From Flammeovirgaceae bacterium (lineage in GTDB: Bacteria > Bacteroidota > Bacteroidia > Cytophagales > Cyclobacteriaceae): a stretch of DNA of 13,469 nucleotides. Within the stretch, counting starts at the first letter, position 1. Each line of letters begins with the position of its first letter. Below, piece after piece: positions 12,903-13,469 of this stretch. The stretch spans positions 1 through 13,469 of the forward strand of contig CANGUI010000022.1 in the NCBI GenBank assembly GCA_947457025.1, in the 5' to 3' direction. The notes under the pieces are model-generated. The model made no database searches, was not told the origin of the DNA, and worked only from the letters and a program-made list of their open reading frames with translations. The position numbers and the translations under genes were made by a program.

Positions 12903-13469
12903 GCCGGATGTCAATGGGTTGAGGAGAGAAGGTGAGGATAAAGATCACCAGCATGATCCAACCCAGCCATTGGCGACCTCGGCTTAGCGGCACCTCCACT
13001 TCCGCCGGCGGATGCATCACACCAAAACGCCCGATCACCACCAGAAACAGCAGCCAGCCGGAGTAGCCCATCACACCCGGAATAAAAAAAGCGATAGCAT
13101 ACTGAACCGCAAACAGAAGCAGCGCATACATGAGCGTGTCTTTCGGGCTTTGCTTTAAACCGGTGAAGGCGAGGTAGAGCAATCCCACATAGAGCGGAAT
13201 GTCCCACAGCAAATCTTCTAATGGCTGGAACGGGGAAACCCATCCCAAACCCGAGTAAAACAAAAAGGCCACGAAGATGGTAGTGGCCACCATGCGGTGC
13301 CACCGGAAGCCAACCAGGCCGTAGAGAATATGGCCACCATCTAACTGGCCAATGGGCAGCAAGTTGATATTGGTAAACACGAGGGCGAGGAAACCCGCGA
13401 ACAGAAGTGGGTAGTGCATCATCTCATGCGGATTGGGAATGCGCGCAGGATCTGCAAACAGCGTTTCGA
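12838..13469 (-). CDS. Site-2 protease family (M50) membrane metalloprotease, C-terminal part
   Basis: Only the last 209 residues are visible; the reading frame is open to the right edge (13469), so the N-terminal HExxH half lies outside the window. The visible part begins ETLFADPARIPNPHEMMHYP. It then gives the second catalytic motif of site-2 proteases, NLLPIGQLDGG (about 13345 down to 13333), whose Asp is the third zinc ligand. Several hydrophobic membrane segments follow, around 13412-13360, 13290-13235, 13210-13170, 13135-13025 and 12975-12925. M50 proteases cut membrane-spanning substrates, for example anti-sigma factors, within the bilayer. An ATG pair at 13417-13422 is internal, not the start, because the conserved motif context continues upstream of it. 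The C-terminal tail of about 20 residues (IRLIGPVESIPSQTAALPLL and on) is encoded antisense to the end of the T9SS cargo gene and looks like an extension past the usual family end. No T9SS or PDZ part is visible. Confidence 0.93.
   Translation of the reverse strand, partial: ETLFADPARIPNPHEMMHYPLLFAGFLALVFTNINLLPIGQLDGGHILYGLVGFRWHRMVATTIFVAFLFYSGLGWVSPFQPLEDLLWDIPLYVGLLYLAFTGLKQSPKDTLMYALLLFAVQYAIAFFIPGVMGYSGWLLFLVVIGRFGVMHPPAEVEVPLSRGRQWLGWIMLVIFILTFSPQPIDIRLIGPVESIPSQTAALPLLRIG

Noticed and set aside
13417-13422. Start of the M50 gene at the ATG pair inside the window
   Set aside because: The frame stays open to the edge and codes FADPARIPNPHE directly upstream, typical conserved sequence before the LDGG motif, so the real start is outside.

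Overview
The window reads as a stretch of chromosome from a Bacteroidota bacterium, most likely of the Cytophagales/Cytophagia. The evidence is two secreted proteins that end in type IX secretion (T9SS) sorting domains, start sites without convincing Shine-Dalgarno sequences, two exact matches to the Bacteroidota -7 promoter element (TAnnTTTG), a DNA primase without the usual zinc ligands, and an Mrp ATPase of the form without CxxC. The assignment rests on recognising protein families by eye; no search was run. Every long interval is coding, no gene-free stretch exceeds about 120 bases, and I saw no tRNA, rRNA, CRISPR array, insertion sequence or phage remnant.

Left part, minus strand (about 4516 down to 1). 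Four genes read leftwards: dnaG (primase), ribBA (bifunctional riboflavin enzyme), a secreted protein of unknown function joined to ribBA by an ATGA stop/start overlap, and surE (5'-nucleotidase), which runs off the left edge. The dnaG-ribBA gap is 37 bases, so these probably form one transcript; surE follows after 99 bases.

Right part, plus strand (4614 to 12902). Divergent from dnaG, an iron-sulfur pair (mrp, then a NifU C-terminal-domain protein 5 bases later) is followed by a 992-residue secreted M43-type zinc metallopeptidase with two repeated CARDB-like/jelly-roll modules and a T9SS C-terminal domain. Next come ddl (D-Ala-D-Ala ligase), a membrane-anchored protein made of three PASTA domains, and a second T9SS cargo protein of unknown function. 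The cargo gene starts with TTG inside the stop of the PASTA gene (TTGA overlap). ddl supplies the peptidoglycan peptide precursor, PASTA domains are known as peptidoglycan or muropeptide sensors, and the last gene encodes an exported protein, so this looks like a small cell-envelope unit.

Right edge, minus strand. The 3' part of a site-2 protease (M50) gene enters from the right and overlaps the last 65 bases of the T9SS cargo gene tail to tail.

I do not see a clearly new multi-gene defence, mobile or biosynthetic system here; most genes are housekeeping. The points most worth a second look are the primase without zinc ligands, the translationally coupled PASTA-T9SS cargo pair downstream of ddl, the duplicated architecture of the M43 protease, the unknown exported protein coupled to ribBA, and the convergent gene overlap at the right end.
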